Below are positions 1 to 8,786 of a stretch of DNA of 64,000 nucleotides, piece by piece; within the stretch, counting starts at the first letter, position 1, and the number at the start of each line of letters is the position of its first letter. Source of the stretch: Paenibacillus oryzae (GTDB taxonomy: Bacteria; Bacillota; Bacilli; Paenibacillales; Paenibacillaceae); contig NZ_LYPA01000080.1 in NCBI RefSeq assembly GCF_001675045.1, positions 358,821-422,820 of the forward strand, written 5' to 3'. Both the position numbers and the translations under genes were made by a program. The notes under the pieces were generated by a model. That model saw only the letters and a list, made by a program, of their open reading frames with translations. It was not told where the DNA came from and searched no databases.

Positions 1-1709
1 TGGAACGAATAGGCCGACGTTTCCTTCAAAATGTCGGACAGCAGACGTTTGGCCTCGTCGCTTTTACCGGTCATGAGGGCATCGGTCAGCTTCTTTTCTC
101 TCTCCAGCGGGAAGACATAATCATTGGCTTTAAGCGCCGTGACGGACTCCGCGTCGATGATGCTGCCATGTCCGTAAAACAGCCTGTGCATGGATGCCTC
201 GCGCACTTCCTTGTAGAGCAGGGGAAGCTGCTCCGCGCCTTCGCCTTCACGGCCCCAGGTAATGGATAGTCCAAGCTTAAGGAAGTCCCAAGCGGATTGC
301 TGAATCTGGTTCAGCAATTCCTTAAGCAGCTCTTGCTCGCCCGGCGCTCCCTCATCCTCAAGCGGACTTAACAGCAGCACAACGCTGTCCTCTTCCATGT
401 CTACCGTTTCCGCCTTGAAATAACGGGCGCTGATTTCGCCGCTTATATTCATAATTGCAAAGCGGTAAGGAAGCAAATCGTCGCCTCTTGTTTCCTTCAG
501 GTGAGCAAAGCGGTCAATCCGGATCAGCACAACCCGATACCCGGCTTGAAAGTCGAATGTAATGCCGCTTTGCGCCATTCTCTGCATCTGTGCAGGCGTC
601 TGCAATTTTTTTGAGCCTTGCATCAAGCCCCTCAGCCAATTTTGCCGGATGGTATAGGAGGTGTTCCTTCTTTCATTTTCCAGCATGTTCATCTGGCTTT
701 CCATCAGCCGAATGGGCTTGTAAAGCATATGAGAAAGCAGCCAGGATACAAACAATCCCCCTGCAAGTATGCCTGCGGCAATCCAGATTGTCCTGTTTAC
801 AATGGATGTTGTCCCTGCGGTAATTTCGCTATAGGGAGTAACCCGGACATACTGCCATTCCAGTGCATCCGGTGCGGTGTAGGAGATAAACGACTTACGT
901 CCTTGGAAATCCGCAACGATATAGCCCGACGGCTGATTGTCTACCTCCCGTTCCAGCAAGGCCAGATCATTTATGTCTAGCTGCGCTGGTTCAAGCGTGT
1001 CACCCGACAAAAGCTGATTCTGATTATCCATAATATAAGATTTTGCGCCTCTGGGCTTAACGGCTGCCCCAATATCCCGGTTAATCCATGCGGCGGAAAT
1101 ATTGATAATAACGGCGGAATTAATCTGGTTGCTTTTGCCGATTGCATCATAGCCCAGATACGTATAGGCCCTGGTTGTCTGCTCGCCCTCCAGCAGCTCT
1201 GTTGTATAGGTGCGCGGAATAGGCGTAAAGGGACGATAGCTCTGGAATTGGTTCAGAATGTCCAATATTCCCTGATCCTCAAGCTCGGTCCGGCTTAATG
1301 TGCCGCCTTGTCCCTGGCGCCTGGCGGTATAAAACAGATCGCTGGCTGAATTGTAGACATAAATCGATTCAATATAAGGCATAGAATTCAAATAATTGTC
1401 CAGCTCGTTCATAGCGATTCTAACATCATAATAGCTTGGCTCGGAATAAAACATTAACTTCGTTATCGCAAATGACCGGTAAATCTGGAAGGAGAGCGAT
1501 TGTGCGTTTTCCGTCATGCTGATAACTTCCTTGCTGGTTTGCGCCAGGTTGCTGGCATCGGATTGATACGTTTTACGCAGATCAAGCTGCATATAGGCAA
1601 AGAAGTAAAATAGCGACGATACCAACAGTGTCAGCGCGATGCACAAGGACGTCGTAAAGAGCAGCTTTCCGTAAAGCTTCCCATTGCTCTTCCATGAAAA
1701 AGCTGACAT
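1..1709 (-). CDS. Membrane-bound AraC-type transcriptional regulator, 3' end cut by window
   Basis: The frame is open from an ATG at 1709 (preceded by GGGGGATTGC) to the window edge, 569 codons without a stop. Residues 12-38 form a first membrane segment, about 40-305 an extracytoplasmic sensor-like region, and 308-328 a second membrane segment ending in the HMLYKPI juncture typical of this family. The cytoplasmic part that follows matches the middle region of YesS/YtdP-type regulators. The AraC helix-turn-helix would lie beyond position 1 and is not seen, so the family call rests on architecture and context. Such regulators usually sit beside an LplB/LplC-type sugar ABC transporter, as here, and probably control it in response to an extracellular sugar. 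A sensor histidine kinase is the main alternative, but no HAMP or H-box is visible in the part present. Confidence 0.8.
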   Translation of the reverse strand, partial: MSAFSWKSNGKLYGKLLFTTSLCIALTLLVSSLFYFFAYMQLDLRKTYQSDASNLAQTSKEVISMTENAQSLSFQIYRSFAITKLMFYSEPSYYDVRIAMNELDNYLNSMPYIESIYVYNSASDLFYTARRQGQGGTLSRTELEDQGILDILNQFQSYRPFTPIPRTYTTELLEGEQTTRAYTYLGYDAIGKSNQINSAVIINISAAWINRDIGAAVKPRGAKSYIMDNQNQLLSGDTLEPAQLDINDLALLEREVDNQPSGYIVADFQGRKSFISYTAPDALEWQYVRVTPYSEITAGTTSIVNRTIWIAAGILAGGLFVSWLLSHMLYKPIRLMESQMNMLENERRNTSYTIRQNWLRGLMQGSKKLQTPAQMQRMAQSGITFDFQAGYRVVLIRIDRFAHLKETRGDDLLPYRFAIMNISGEISARYFKAETVDMEEDSVVLLLSPLEDEGAPGEQELLKELLNQIQQSAWDFLKLGLSITWGREGEGAEQLPLLYKEVREASMHRLFYGHGSIIDAESVTALKANDYVFPLEREKKLTDALMTGKSDEAKRLLSDILKETSAYSF

Positions 1710-1767
1710 TGCAATCCCCCTTTAACCAGACTTTCAGCGAACAGCTTGTGATCTGTGCGCCCTTTTT

Positions 1768-1781
1768 AGAAAGCGTTTTCT
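1768..1781. promoter_or_regulatory. Candidate cre (CcpA) site
   Basis: AGAAAGCGTTTTCT is a near-perfect palindrome matching 12 of 14 positions of the cre form TGAAAGCGTTTTCA. It lies 59 bp upstream of the regulator start, in the 455-bp divergent region before the sugar importer. Catabolite repression of one or both transcripts is inferred. No convincing -35/-10 pair was found in the rest of 1710-2164. Confidence 0.5.
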
Positions 1782-2164
1782 TTTTTTGTTTTTTTATTAT
1801 AAGGTGCAGTGTGAAGCAAAACAATGAATTAAATGGATATTGGTGAACCGAACCCCAAAACCGACAGTGAACAATTTTAACTTTAATGAACTTTATCACC
1901 GCAAATGCCTGTCCCGCGGGCTTTTGCTTGTGCCTCGCCGTTTTACACAATGATACTAATTGTTCAATTCGGTTTTCTTCTTTTTGTTCACTTTCCTTGA
2001 TATTGTGCTCTTTCGCATAGCTGCTTTACGGTCGTACACTAAAGGCAGTTCAAGCGACCGATGCGGCGGCATGCATTAAGAACTTCGGCATCATCCTGTA
2101 ACCGCTTTTACGGACAGCCGCATCACATTTAAATTACGCACGCATCGAAGGGAGAATGCAACAC

Positions 2165-3088
2165 ATGCAAAGGAAGAGTGGGTTACTGAAGGAACTGGTG
2201 GTAAACCGGCTGCTGTTTCTGATGCTCTTGCCAACTGTACTATTTTTTCTAATCAATTCTTATACCCCGATGGTGGGCATCTATTATGCATTTACTCGGT
2301 TCGACTTCAATACCAGCTTGTTCAACAGCCAATTTGTTGGTCTGCAGAACTTTGAGTTTCTATGGAAATCAGGTGTTTTAGCCAGATTAACTTTTAATAC
2401 CATTGGCTACAACCTAGCGTTCATCTTATTGGGCAATGTGCTTGCGATCGCCTTGGCGGTGCTGATTAGTGAACTAAGGCTGAAATGGTTCAAAAAGCTG
2501 ACTCAATCTATTATGTTCCTGCCTTATTTCGTATCCTTTGTTATTCTCAGCGTTATCGTGTACAACATGTTCAACTACGAAAGCGGTTTTTTGAATACGT
2601 TTTTAGCCAAGCTTGGCGCAGAACCGCTGGATATCTATAATATGCCATGGATTTGGATTTTTCTGATTATCATCTTTTATCTTTGGAAAAATATCGGCTA
2701 CAGCATGGTTATTTATCTGGCTTCCATAACAGGCATCAGCGAAGAGTATTACGAAGCCGCCAAGATCGACGGCGCGAATATCTTCCAACGGATCTGGTAT
2801 ATAACAATTCCCATGCTGAAAACAACGTTTGTTATGCTTTTGCTTTTTGCTCTTGGCAGCATCATGAAAGGGCAGTTCGATTTGTTCTATCAGCTAGTTG
2901 GAAATAACGGAATGCTATATAACACGACAGATATTCTGGACACCTACGTATACCGTTCGCTGAAGGTTACCTTTGATATCGGGATGTCGACAGCAGCCGG
3001 CCTGTATCAATCGCTATTCGGATTTATTCTGATCATGACGGTGAATGCCATTATCAAAAAAATCAACGACGAATACGCCTTGTTCTAG
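2165..3088 (+). CDS. Sugar ABC transporter permease, LplB/MalF type
   Basis: This inner-membrane permease has about six hydrophobic segments. Near residue 200 it carries the EAA loop EYYEAAKIDGANIFQRIW, which contacts the ATPase. The length of 307 residues is normal for the family. An ATG at 2156 is in frame, but the GGGAG at 2150-2154 ends only 1 nt before it, while ATG 2165 has about 10 nt of spacing, so 2165 is preferred. It is followed by a second permease and a lipoprotein, forming an importer operon. No ATPase gene is present; many such Paenibacillus importers borrow a shared MsmX-type ATPase. The substrate is probably an oligosaccharide or glycoside, not determinable from sequence alone. 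Confidence 0.92.
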   Translation: MQRKSGLLKELVVNRLLFLMLLPTVLFFLINSYTPMVGIYYAFTRFDFNTSLFNSQFVGLQNFEFLWKSGVLARLTFNTIGYNLAFILLGNVLAIALAVLISELRLKWFKKLTQSIMFLPYFVSFVILSVIVYNMFNYESGFLNTFLAKLGAEPLDIYNMPWIWIFLIIIFYLWKNIGYSMVIYLASITGISEEYYEAAKIDGANIFQRIWYITIPMLKTTFVMLLLFALGSIMKGQFDLFYQLVGNNGMLYNTTDILDTYVYRSLKVTFDIGMSTAAGLYQSLFGFILIMTVNAIIKKINDEYALF

Positions 3089-3136
3089 ATAAAGGCTGCT
3101 TCCTTATCAGTTAGCGATGAAAGCGGGAGGTTTACA

Positions 3137-4027
3137 ATGAAAATTAAAGACGACAATTATATGAAGTGGTTCAGGCTGTTAGCTTTTGTTGTTATTCTGC
3201 TCACCAGCGTAGCCTGTCTGTTTCCGCTTCTGCTTATTATCTCGGCTTCACTTACTCAGAACGAAGCCATTATCAGGGACGGTTACAATCTTATCCCAAC
3301 CGTATTTTCACTGGAGGGCTACAAGACGGTGTTCCGGTTTCCGGAACAGGTTCTAAGAGCGTACGGAATCACAGGCTTCGCCACTGTTACCGGCACCCTG
3401 CTGGGACTGTTCTTTATGACAATGGCGGGTTACGTGCTTCAGCGAAAGGATTTTAAATATCGCAACTTCTTTGCTTTCATGATTTATTTCACGACGTTAT
3501 TTGGCGGCGGTCTGGTGCCATGGTACATTCTGTTAACTAAATATTTGAAGCTGACGGATACGTACACTGTTTTGATATTCCCCGGCCTTATGACGCCGTT
3601 TCTTATTATATTGATGAAAAACTTTATTCGCTCTGCAGTGCCGGATGAGGTCATCGAATCCGCCAAGATCGACGGCGCCAACGATTTCACGATCTACAGC
3701 CGGATTGTGCTTCACCTGTCCATGCCCGGCATCGCGACGGTTGGTTTGTTCCTGGCGCTCCAATATTGGAATGACTGGTTCACATCCTCGTTGTTCATCA
3801 ACGATACAAACATGTACCAGCTGCAGTATTACCTGTACAACGTCATTAATGCCATGAGCTTCGTGGCGCAAATGGGTGCAGGCACAGGTGTTTCGATTGG
3901 CGACCTGCCAACGGAATCCACGAAAATGGCAATGGCTATTATTGTCACAGGCCCCATTCTATTCTTGTATCCGTTCGTACAGCGTTATTTTGTCAAGGGT
4001 CTTACGATCGGAGCGGTAAAAGGTTAG
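3137..4027 (+). CDS. Sugar ABC transporter permease, LplC/YtcP (MalG) type
   Basis: This is the second permease of the importer, 296 residues with six predicted membrane segments. The EAA loop is at about residues 171-190 (DEVIESAKIDGANDF), followed by the MalG-type ending FVKGLTIGAVKG. GGGAGG precedes the ATG with normal spacing. The gene lies 48 bp after the first permease and 73 bp before the solute-binding lipoprotein, so the three are probably cotranscribed. The protein should pair with the upstream permease to form the membrane channel. The 3' end of the gene is followed directly by the leader of the binding protein gene, with no terminator between them. Confidence 0.92.
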   Translation: MKIKDDNYMKWFRLLAFVVILLTSVACLFPLLLIISASLTQNEAIIRDGYNLIPTVFSLEGYKTVFRFPEQVLRAYGITGFATVTGTLLGLFFMTMAGYVLQRKDFKYRNFFAFMIYFTTLFGGGLVPWYILLTKYLKLTDTYTVLIFPGLMTPFLIILMKNFIRSAVPDEVIESAKIDGANDFTIYSRIVLHLSMPGIATVGLFLALQYWNDWFTSSLFINDTNMYQLQYYLYNVINAMSFVAQMGAGTGVSIGDLPTESTKMAMAIIVTGPILFLYPFVQRYFVKGLTIGAVKG

Positions 4028-4100
4028 AACCGGACGGAGGCAAAGCCTTCGCTACTGGCTAACATAGAGGAAAGCATGATAAAAAGGGAGGATATTAAAG

Positions 4101-5690
4101 ATGAAAAAATCAGCAAAGGCCTTATCCGTACTGCTATCCTTTGTACTCGTTGCCGTATTGCTTGCGGCATGCTCGAGTAATGGCGGAACAGCAACTCCTA
4201 CAGCTTCGCCAGAGTCTTCGCAAGCAACAAATGAAGGAAGCGGAACAGACGGAGAAGGAGCCAAACCCGGCATAGACACCTCCAAGGCAGTCGAGCTTCA
4301 ATTCTACATGCTGGGTGATGCGCCCAAGGACTTGTCGTCCATTCAGGACGCAATTAACAAAATGGCAAAAGAAGATCTCAATGCAACCGTTAAATTCAAC
4401 TATACATCTTGGACGGACTGGGATCAAAAGTACAAATTGCTGCTTGGCTCCGGCCAACAGGTTGACCTGATCTTTACTGCAGAATGGACACAATATCAAT
4501 CCTATGCCAAACGCGGCGCATTCCTGCCGCTTGATGAGCTGCTGCCTGTAGCTGCTCCTGCTTTGTATGATTTTGTGCCAAAAGATATGTGGGAAGCTGT
4601 AAAAATCGACGATAAGATTTACACAGTTCCTGCTACGTACAAGGAATATGTAACAGACGGCTTTGTATGGAGAGAAGATTTGCGCAAGAAATATAACCTG
4701 CCTAAACCGGTAGATATCGAAACTTTTGAGCAATATCTGGACGGTATCAAGAAAAACGAGCCTAATGTAACGCCTCTTTCGATGAACTCCGATGTTAAAA
4801 CCAATCTGATGGACCGCTTCAGAGCGATTTCCGGCACACCTATTGGCGCGCTTCCATACGGTCTTGATGTAGATTACCATTCCCCAAGTGAAATGACAGC
4901 TTATTGGGGCACGGAAGAGCATAAGCAGGACCTGGTAACGATGAAGCGTTGGCAAGACAACGGCTATATGGTGAAAAACGTGCTGGCCGTGAAGGATACG
5001 ATGCAGGATCAGATTACTAGCGGTAAAGCCGCAGCTATTCTGGGCGACAACCCGACTCGTTTCAACGACATGGTTATCAAAATTCAAGCGACTCATCCTG
5101 ACTGGGAACTGGGCTATTATCCATTCCCGCTGACTAATGGTTTGGCTACTCCGGTACATCCGATTCACAACGGCTTTGCCGTTCCTGCAAGCAGCAAAAA
5201 CGCAGAGCGCGCATTGGCCTTCTATGAAAAAATGGTGACGGACAAACGTTACAATCTGCTTACACAATATGGCGTTGAGGGAACGAACTACGAAATTGTT
5301 GACGGCTACTACAGCATGATCGGAGATTCCAATTCCAACGGCTTTCCGCGTGAAGGCATGAACGGCTGGGCTTGGCGGAATCCAGAGTATATGCTGTTCG
5401 ACAAAAACTATGACGGCGTTAAAGCAATCTTCGACGAGCTGGACAAAATTCAGGTTCCAGACAAGTTTACTGGTTTTGCAGAGGACTACACGACTTATCA
5501 GGCAGAAAGAGCAGCTCTTGAGCAGGTAGAAAAGCAATATCTGTTCCCGCTGAATGCGGGCATTGTCAAGGACATTGACGCCGGTTTGAAAACATTTATG
5601 GAAAAAGCAAACCAGGCGGGCCTCGAAAAAATTCAGGCTGAATACAAAAAGCAATGGCTGCAATATGTGCAGGAGCAAGGAATTAAATAA
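4101..5690 (+). CDS. Extracellular solute-binding lipoprotein, LplA-like
   Basis: The 529-residue protein begins with a lipoprotein signal: basic KKSAK, a hydrophobic stretch and the lipobox LLAAC with Cys24 as the lipidation site. A Ser/Thr/Glu-rich linker to about residue 60 follows, as is usual for surface lipoproteins. The remainder is a family 1-type solute-binding fold, with a length typical of LplA-like proteins (about 500-560). It should capture an oligosaccharide outside the membrane and deliver it to the two upstream permeases. GGGAGG lies before the ATG. A strong hairpin terminator follows, closing the importer operon. A long antisense frame over this gene is only a codon-bias shadow. 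Confidence 0.93.
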   Translation: MKKSAKALSVLLSFVLVAVLLAACSSNGGTATPTASPESSQATNEGSGTDGEGAKPGIDTSKAVELQFYMLGDAPKDLSSIQDAINKMAKEDLNATVKFNYTSWTDWDQKYKLLLGSGQQVDLIFTAEWTQYQSYAKRGAFLPLDELLPVAAPALYDFVPKDMWEAVKIDDKIYTVPATYKEYVTDGFVWREDLRKKYNLPKPVDIETFEQYLDGIKKNEPNVTPLSMNSDVKTNLMDRFRAISGTPIGALPYGLDVDYHSPSEMTAYWGTEEHKQDLVTMKRWQDNGYMVKNVLAVKDTMQDQITSGKAAAILGDNPTRFNDMVIKIQATHPDWELGYYPFPLTNGLATPVHPIHNGFAVPASSKNAERALAFYEKMVTDKRYNLLTQYGVEGTNYEIVDGYYSMIGDSNSNGFPREGMNGWAWRNPEYMLFDKNYDGVKAIFDELDKIQVPDKFTGFAEDYTTYQAERAALEQVEKQYLFPLNAGIVKDIDAGLKTFMEKANQAGLEKIQAEYKKQWLQYVQEQGIK

Positions 5691-5709
5691 ATAAAGCTCA
5701 TGAAATGAA

Positions 5710-5759
5710 AAATGCGGTTTCATGGATGTCCTGCGGACGTCTATGGAGCCGCATTTTTT
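5710..5759 (+). terminator. Rho-independent terminator of the importer operon
   Basis: AAATGCGG...GTCC at 5710-5731 pairs with GGAC...CCGCATTT at 5735-5756 across 22 positions, counting several G-U pairs, and runs into a tract of six T. It starts 20 bp after the binding-protein stop codon. Confidence 0.85.
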
Positions 5760-5890
5760 GGGCATAAGTTCGGTCAATTCTGCGACAGGGGGGCCGCTCT
5801 GTGATAAAATGACTCTGTAAGGTTGAACTCGCACTCTTGCACTAAAAAGGCATTCACTACTTTTCATCAAAAAAGGAGCTGGAATGTAAG

Positions 5891-6880
5891 ATGTCGGAAA
5901 AAAGCATCAAATGGGGCGTTTTTGGCCCGGGCTGGATCTCGTCCAAATTTGTTAAGGACCTTAAGTTTGCCAAAGGAGCGGAATTGATCGCAGTTGGCGG
6001 CAGAAGATTGGAGAAGGCCGTACAATTTGCGAAAACCTATAACATTCCGAGGGCTTACGGTTCAGTTGAAGAGCTGGCGCAGGACCCCGATGTAGATATT
6101 GTTTACGTTGGCACGCTTCACACTGTACATAAAGAAAATGCGTTAGCGCTGCTAAAGGGCGGCAAATCGGTGCTTTGCGAAAAACCTTTTACGATGAATG
6201 AAGGGGAAGCGGCGGAGCTGATTCAGACAGCGCGGGAGCATGGCGTATTTCTGATGGAAGCTATGTGGACGCGTTATTTGCCGCCCATTATAAAAGTCAG
6301 ACAGTGGCTTGCTGAAGGGAGAATCGGCGAGGTGCGGATGCTGAAGGCGGATTTCGGCTTCAACATCGGCTGGAATCCCGGCAGCCGGCTGCTGGACCCT
6401 GCTCAGGGCGGCGGAGCGCTGCTGGATGCGGGCATTTACCCGGTATCCTTTGCATCCATGGTGTTCGGCCAGCAGCCGGAAACCATTTCAAGCGTCGCTT
6501 CCATCGGCAAAACGGGCGTGGACGAGCAATTTTCGCTGTTGTTTGGTTATCCCGGGGGCCGCAGCGCGGTGTTGAACGGAGCCGTGCAGCTTGGAATGGT
6601 TAATGACGCTTATATTTATGGCACGGAGGGGTATATCCGTATTCCAGACTTTCTGTTCGGCAAATCCGCAACCCTGTTCGCCAAGGATAAGGAGCCGGAG
6701 CATTATGCCGATGCCCGGGAAGCGGAGGGGTATGCCTTCGAGGCGGAAGAGGCTATGGCATGCTTGCGCGAAGGAAAGCTGGAGTCTAGTATAATGCCTC
6801 TTTCGGAAACGCAGGCTATTATGGGAACGCTCGACGAAATCCGCAAGCAGTGGGGTTTGGTATATAGCGCAGACAAGTAA
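5891..6880 (+). CDS. Gfo/Idh/MocA family NAD(P)-dependent oxidoreductase
   Basis: The N-terminal Rossmann part begins WGVFGPGWISSKFVKDL. It continues with a DVDIVYVGT segment and the family hallmark CEKPFTMN (about residues 97-104), whose Lys helps bind cofactor and substrate. The C-terminal half carries MWTRYLPPI and the ALLDAGIYP segment, close to the trans-1,2-dihydrodiol/D-xylose dehydrogenase-like branch. It is 329 residues, usual for the family. AAAGGAG precedes the ATG at a rather long spacing. Its position after the sugar importer suggests oxidation of an imported sugar or sugar derivative, but a terminator separates the two, so this link is an inference. Confidence 0.9.
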   Translation: MSEKSIKWGVFGPGWISSKFVKDLKFAKGAELIAVGGRRLEKAVQFAKTYNIPRAYGSVEELAQDPDVDIVYVGTLHTVHKENALALLKGGKSVLCEKPFTMNEGEAAELIQTAREHGVFLMEAMWTRYLPPIIKVRQWLAEGRIGEVRMLKADFGFNIGWNPGSRLLDPAQGGGALLDAGIYPVSFASMVFGQQPETISSVASIGKTGVDEQFSLLFGYPGGRSAVLNGAVQLGMVNDAYIYGTEGYIRIPDFLFGKSATLFAKDKEPEHYADAREAEGYAFEAEEAMACLREGKLESSIMPLSETQAIMGTLDEIRKQWGLVYSADK

Positions 6881-6902
6881 GAAGAAGGATGATTAATCCA
6901 GA

Positions 6903-7529
6903 ATGAATACAATAGCATTGCTGTCCTCGTGGACGGAAGGCGATCTCAGGGCATGGCTGGAGCACTTTCGCTCCTTCGGGCCGCTTCCCGGTATTTTGCT
7001 TACCTTTATGAAATCATTTGTGCCGCCGCTGCCTACCATGGTTATTATCGGATTAAACGCTGCTGTTTATGGTCTCTGGCAGGGGTTTCTTTACTCCTGG
7101 ATCGGCATTGTTAGCGGATGTCTAACGACGTTTATGCTGGTCCGCAAGGCGTCGAATCTGCGTTATGTGCAGAGATGGCGGCAAAAGCCCAAGGTACAGA
7201 AGGCATTGCACTGGGCCAGGCGCAACGCGTTCAGCTACGTGTTTGTGCTAAGCCTGTTTCCGATGGGGCCGTTCGTTGCTGTCAATGTGGCGGCCGCGGT
7301 GTCCGGCATGACGGTTCGCTCTTATCTCGCGGCGCTTCTGCCTGGCAAGGCGATCATGATTTTTTATGTTTCCTATATCGGATATGATCTGGAGCGCTTT
7401 GCCCGGCGTCCCTGGGAGATCGTCTTTATTGTCCTGTTCGTAGCACTTGCCTGGTGGATTAGCCGCAAGGTTGAAGCCCATTTCACCAAAATGGGGCAGC
7501 TTGACGAAAGCGGGGAAAGCAGCAATTAA
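6903..7529 (+). CDS. TVP38/TMEM64 (SNARE-associated/DedA-like) membrane protein
   Basis: The 208-residue polytopic membrane protein has the family layout. A re-entrant-like segment carries FVPPLPTMVIIGLNAAVYG near residues 39-57, then GIVSGCLTTFMLVR, then the FSYVFVLSLFPMGPFVAVNVAA segment and a GKAIMIFYVSYIG helix. This matches YtxB/YdjX-type TVP38 proteins. Members of this superfamily are thought to act in lipid or lipid-carrier handling at the membrane; the role here is unknown. It starts 22 bp after the oxidoreductase with AAGGATG upstream, so the two are probably cotranscribed. A terminator follows. Confidence 0.85.
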   Translation: MNTIALLSSWTEGDLRAWLEHFRSFGPLPGILLTFMKSFVPPLPTMVIIGLNAAVYGLWQGFLYSWIGIVSGCLTTFMLVRKASNLRYVQRWRQKPKVQKALHWARRNAFSYVFVLSLFPMGPFVAVNVAAAVSGMTVRSYLAALLPGKAIMIFYVSYIGYDLERFARRPWEIVFIVLFVALAWWISRKVEAHFTKMGQLDESGESSN

Positions 7530-7565
7530 TCGCAAGGTATTGCAAGAAACATACGGTAGAGAATA

Positions 7566-7607
7566 AAAGAGGGAGCATGCCGGCGTTGCGGCGCGCTTTC
7601 TCTTTTT
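7566..7607 (+). terminator. Rho-independent terminator
   Basis: AAAGAGGGAGCATGCCG (7566-7582) pairs, with G-U pairs and one mismatch, with CGGCGCGCTTTCTCTTT (7589-7605) and runs into T residues. It separates the TVP38 gene from tagO. Confidence 0.75.
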
Positions 7608-7648
7608 CCTGTATTTCCCTATCATTCGACAGCGCCGCGCAAAAAAAG

Positions 7649-7654
7649 TATAAT
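7649..7654 (+). promoter_or_regulatory. Consensus -10 element very close to the tagO start
   Basis: A perfect TATAAT lies only 10 bp before the annotated ATG. A weak TTCGAC at 7625-7630 could act as -35 with an 18-bp spacer. If used, transcription would start at about 7661-7663 and leave almost no leader. No Shine-Dalgarno sequence precedes the ATG codons at 7665, 7674 or 7680. Confidence 0.4.
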
Positions 7655-7664
7655 AGAGACTGCA

Positions 7665-8657
7665 ATGTTAATAATGGATATGGTGGTGGACCACATTTCT
7701 TACGTAATTGCATTCCTGATATCGTTTGTTGTTGTTTATCTGCTGATTCCTCCGTTCAGCAAGCTGGCCTTCAAGCTTGATTTTGTGGACAAGCCCCGCA
7801 AGGATGTGGAGCGCAAGCTTCATCGGGAGCCGATTCCGCTGACGGCAAGTTATGCCATCTTTATCGGTTTTTTTGCAGCCTATCTGCTTGTGTCCAGAGA
7901 GATCAACCGGGAGACGGCGGCTTTGTTTGCAGGGGGCGTTATGCTGCTCGTTATCGGAACCATTGACGACTGGTACAAAACAAAAGGGAAGGACTTTCCG
8001 GCCTTGCCCAAGCTGATTGTGCAGATGTCGGCTGCGGTGCTCGTATATGCATCGGGCGTTGTGTTTACGGGCTTCGTGAATCCCTTCTCCGGAGATTACA
8101 TAGAGCTTCCCGTCATTTTGCAGTTTGTGCTGACTATATTGTGGATATTTGGTGTAACGACAGTTATTAACTTTTCGGACGGACTGGACGGTCTTGCAGG
8201 CGGCCTGTCGGCTATATCCGCCGCTACGCTGTTTGTTGTTGCGCTGGCAATGGGACAATCCAATTCCGCCATTATGGCTGTTATTCTTGTGGGCGTTACC
8301 TTGGCCTATCTGCGCTTTAACAAACCGCCGGCAAAGGTATTTATGGGAGATGCGGGAGCAACCTTCCTGGGATTCGTGCTTGCGGTGATCGCTCTGGACG
8401 GCGCTTTCAAGCAAGCAACGGTGCTGTCGCTGTTTATTCCGATTTTGGCGCTGGGCGTTCCTATTTTTGATAATTTGTTCGTTGTCGTCAAACGGTTTAT
8501 TCAAGGCAAGTCCATTTATCAGGCGGACGCCAGCCAAGCTCATTACCGTCTTCTGCGGGCGGGGCTGAACCACAAGCAGGCCCTGCTGTTTCTCATTCTG
8601 CTAAGCACCTGTCTCGGCCTGTCCTCTATCATTTTGATGCTGGTACAGGTTGTCTGA
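7665..8657 (+). CDS. tagO: Undecaprenyl-phosphate GlcNAc-1-phosphate transferase, TagO/WecA family
   Basis: This MraY/WecA-family integral membrane enzyme transfers GlcNAc-1-phosphate from UDP-GlcNAc to undecaprenyl phosphate, the first step of teichoic or teichuronic acid and related wall polymer synthesis. Visible motifs in order are KPRKDVERKLHREPIP near residue 44, the Mg-binding GTIDDWY near 104, NFSDGLDGLAGG near 170, VFMGDAGATFLG near 225, and the cytoplasmic loop SIYQADASQAHYRLL near 283. About ten membrane segments and 330 residues fit TagO. The start is uncertain because none of the three nearby ATG codons has a ribosome binding site. It appears monocistronic, with terminators on both sides. 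Confidence 0.88.
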   Translation: MLIMDMVVDHISYVIAFLISFVVVYLLIPPFSKLAFKLDFVDKPRKDVERKLHREPIPLTASYAIFIGFFAAYLLVSREINRETAALFAGGVMLLVIGTIDDWYKTKGKDFPALPKLIVQMSAAVLVYASGVVFTGFVNPFSGDYIELPVILQFVLTILWIFGVTTVINFSDGLDGLAGGLSAISAATLFVVALAMGQSNSAIMAVILVGVTLAYLRFNKPPAKVFMGDAGATFLGFVLAVIALDGAFKQATVLSLFIPILALGVPIFDNLFVVVKRFIQGKSIYQADASQAHYRLLRAGLNHKQALLFLILLSTCLGLSSIILMLVQVV

Positions 8658-8674
8658 ATAGCTGATTCAAATGG

Positions 8675-8712
8675 CAGCGAAGAGCCGTTTTCTACGGCGC
8701 TTCGCTGTTTTT
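8675..8712 (+). terminator. Rho-independent terminator of tagO
   Basis: CAGCGAAGAGCCGT (8675-8688) pairs with ACGGCGCTTCGCTG (8694-8707) with one internal mismatch and is followed by TTTTT. Confidence 0.85.
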
Positions 8713-8720
8713 GCGTTATG

Positions 8721-8761
8721 TTGGACTTATATAGTTGTATTTAGATAATAAATTTGTTATC
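8721..8761 (+). promoter_or_regulatory. marR-type promoter with overlapping palindromic operator
   Basis: TTGGAC at 8721-8726 and GATAAT at 8744-8749 are separated by exactly 17 bp. An 18-bp imperfect palindrome, GATAATAAATTTGTTATC (8744-8761), covers the -10 and the presumed start site; only one symmetric pair is mismatched. Autorepression by the MarR protein is inferred from its position. Confidence 0.65.
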
Positions 8762-8786
8762 GTGTTGACAGAAGAGGTGATTGCGA

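Noticed and set aside
4134..5870. 578-codon minus-strand frame opposite the solute-binding lipoprotein
   Set aside because: It is antisense to a gene with a clear lipobox and family match, and its translation is rich in rare, low-complexity stretches without domains.
7668..8573. 301-codon minus-strand frame opposite tagO
   Set aside because: TagO motifs on the plus strand are unambiguous and the antisense product has no recognisable features.
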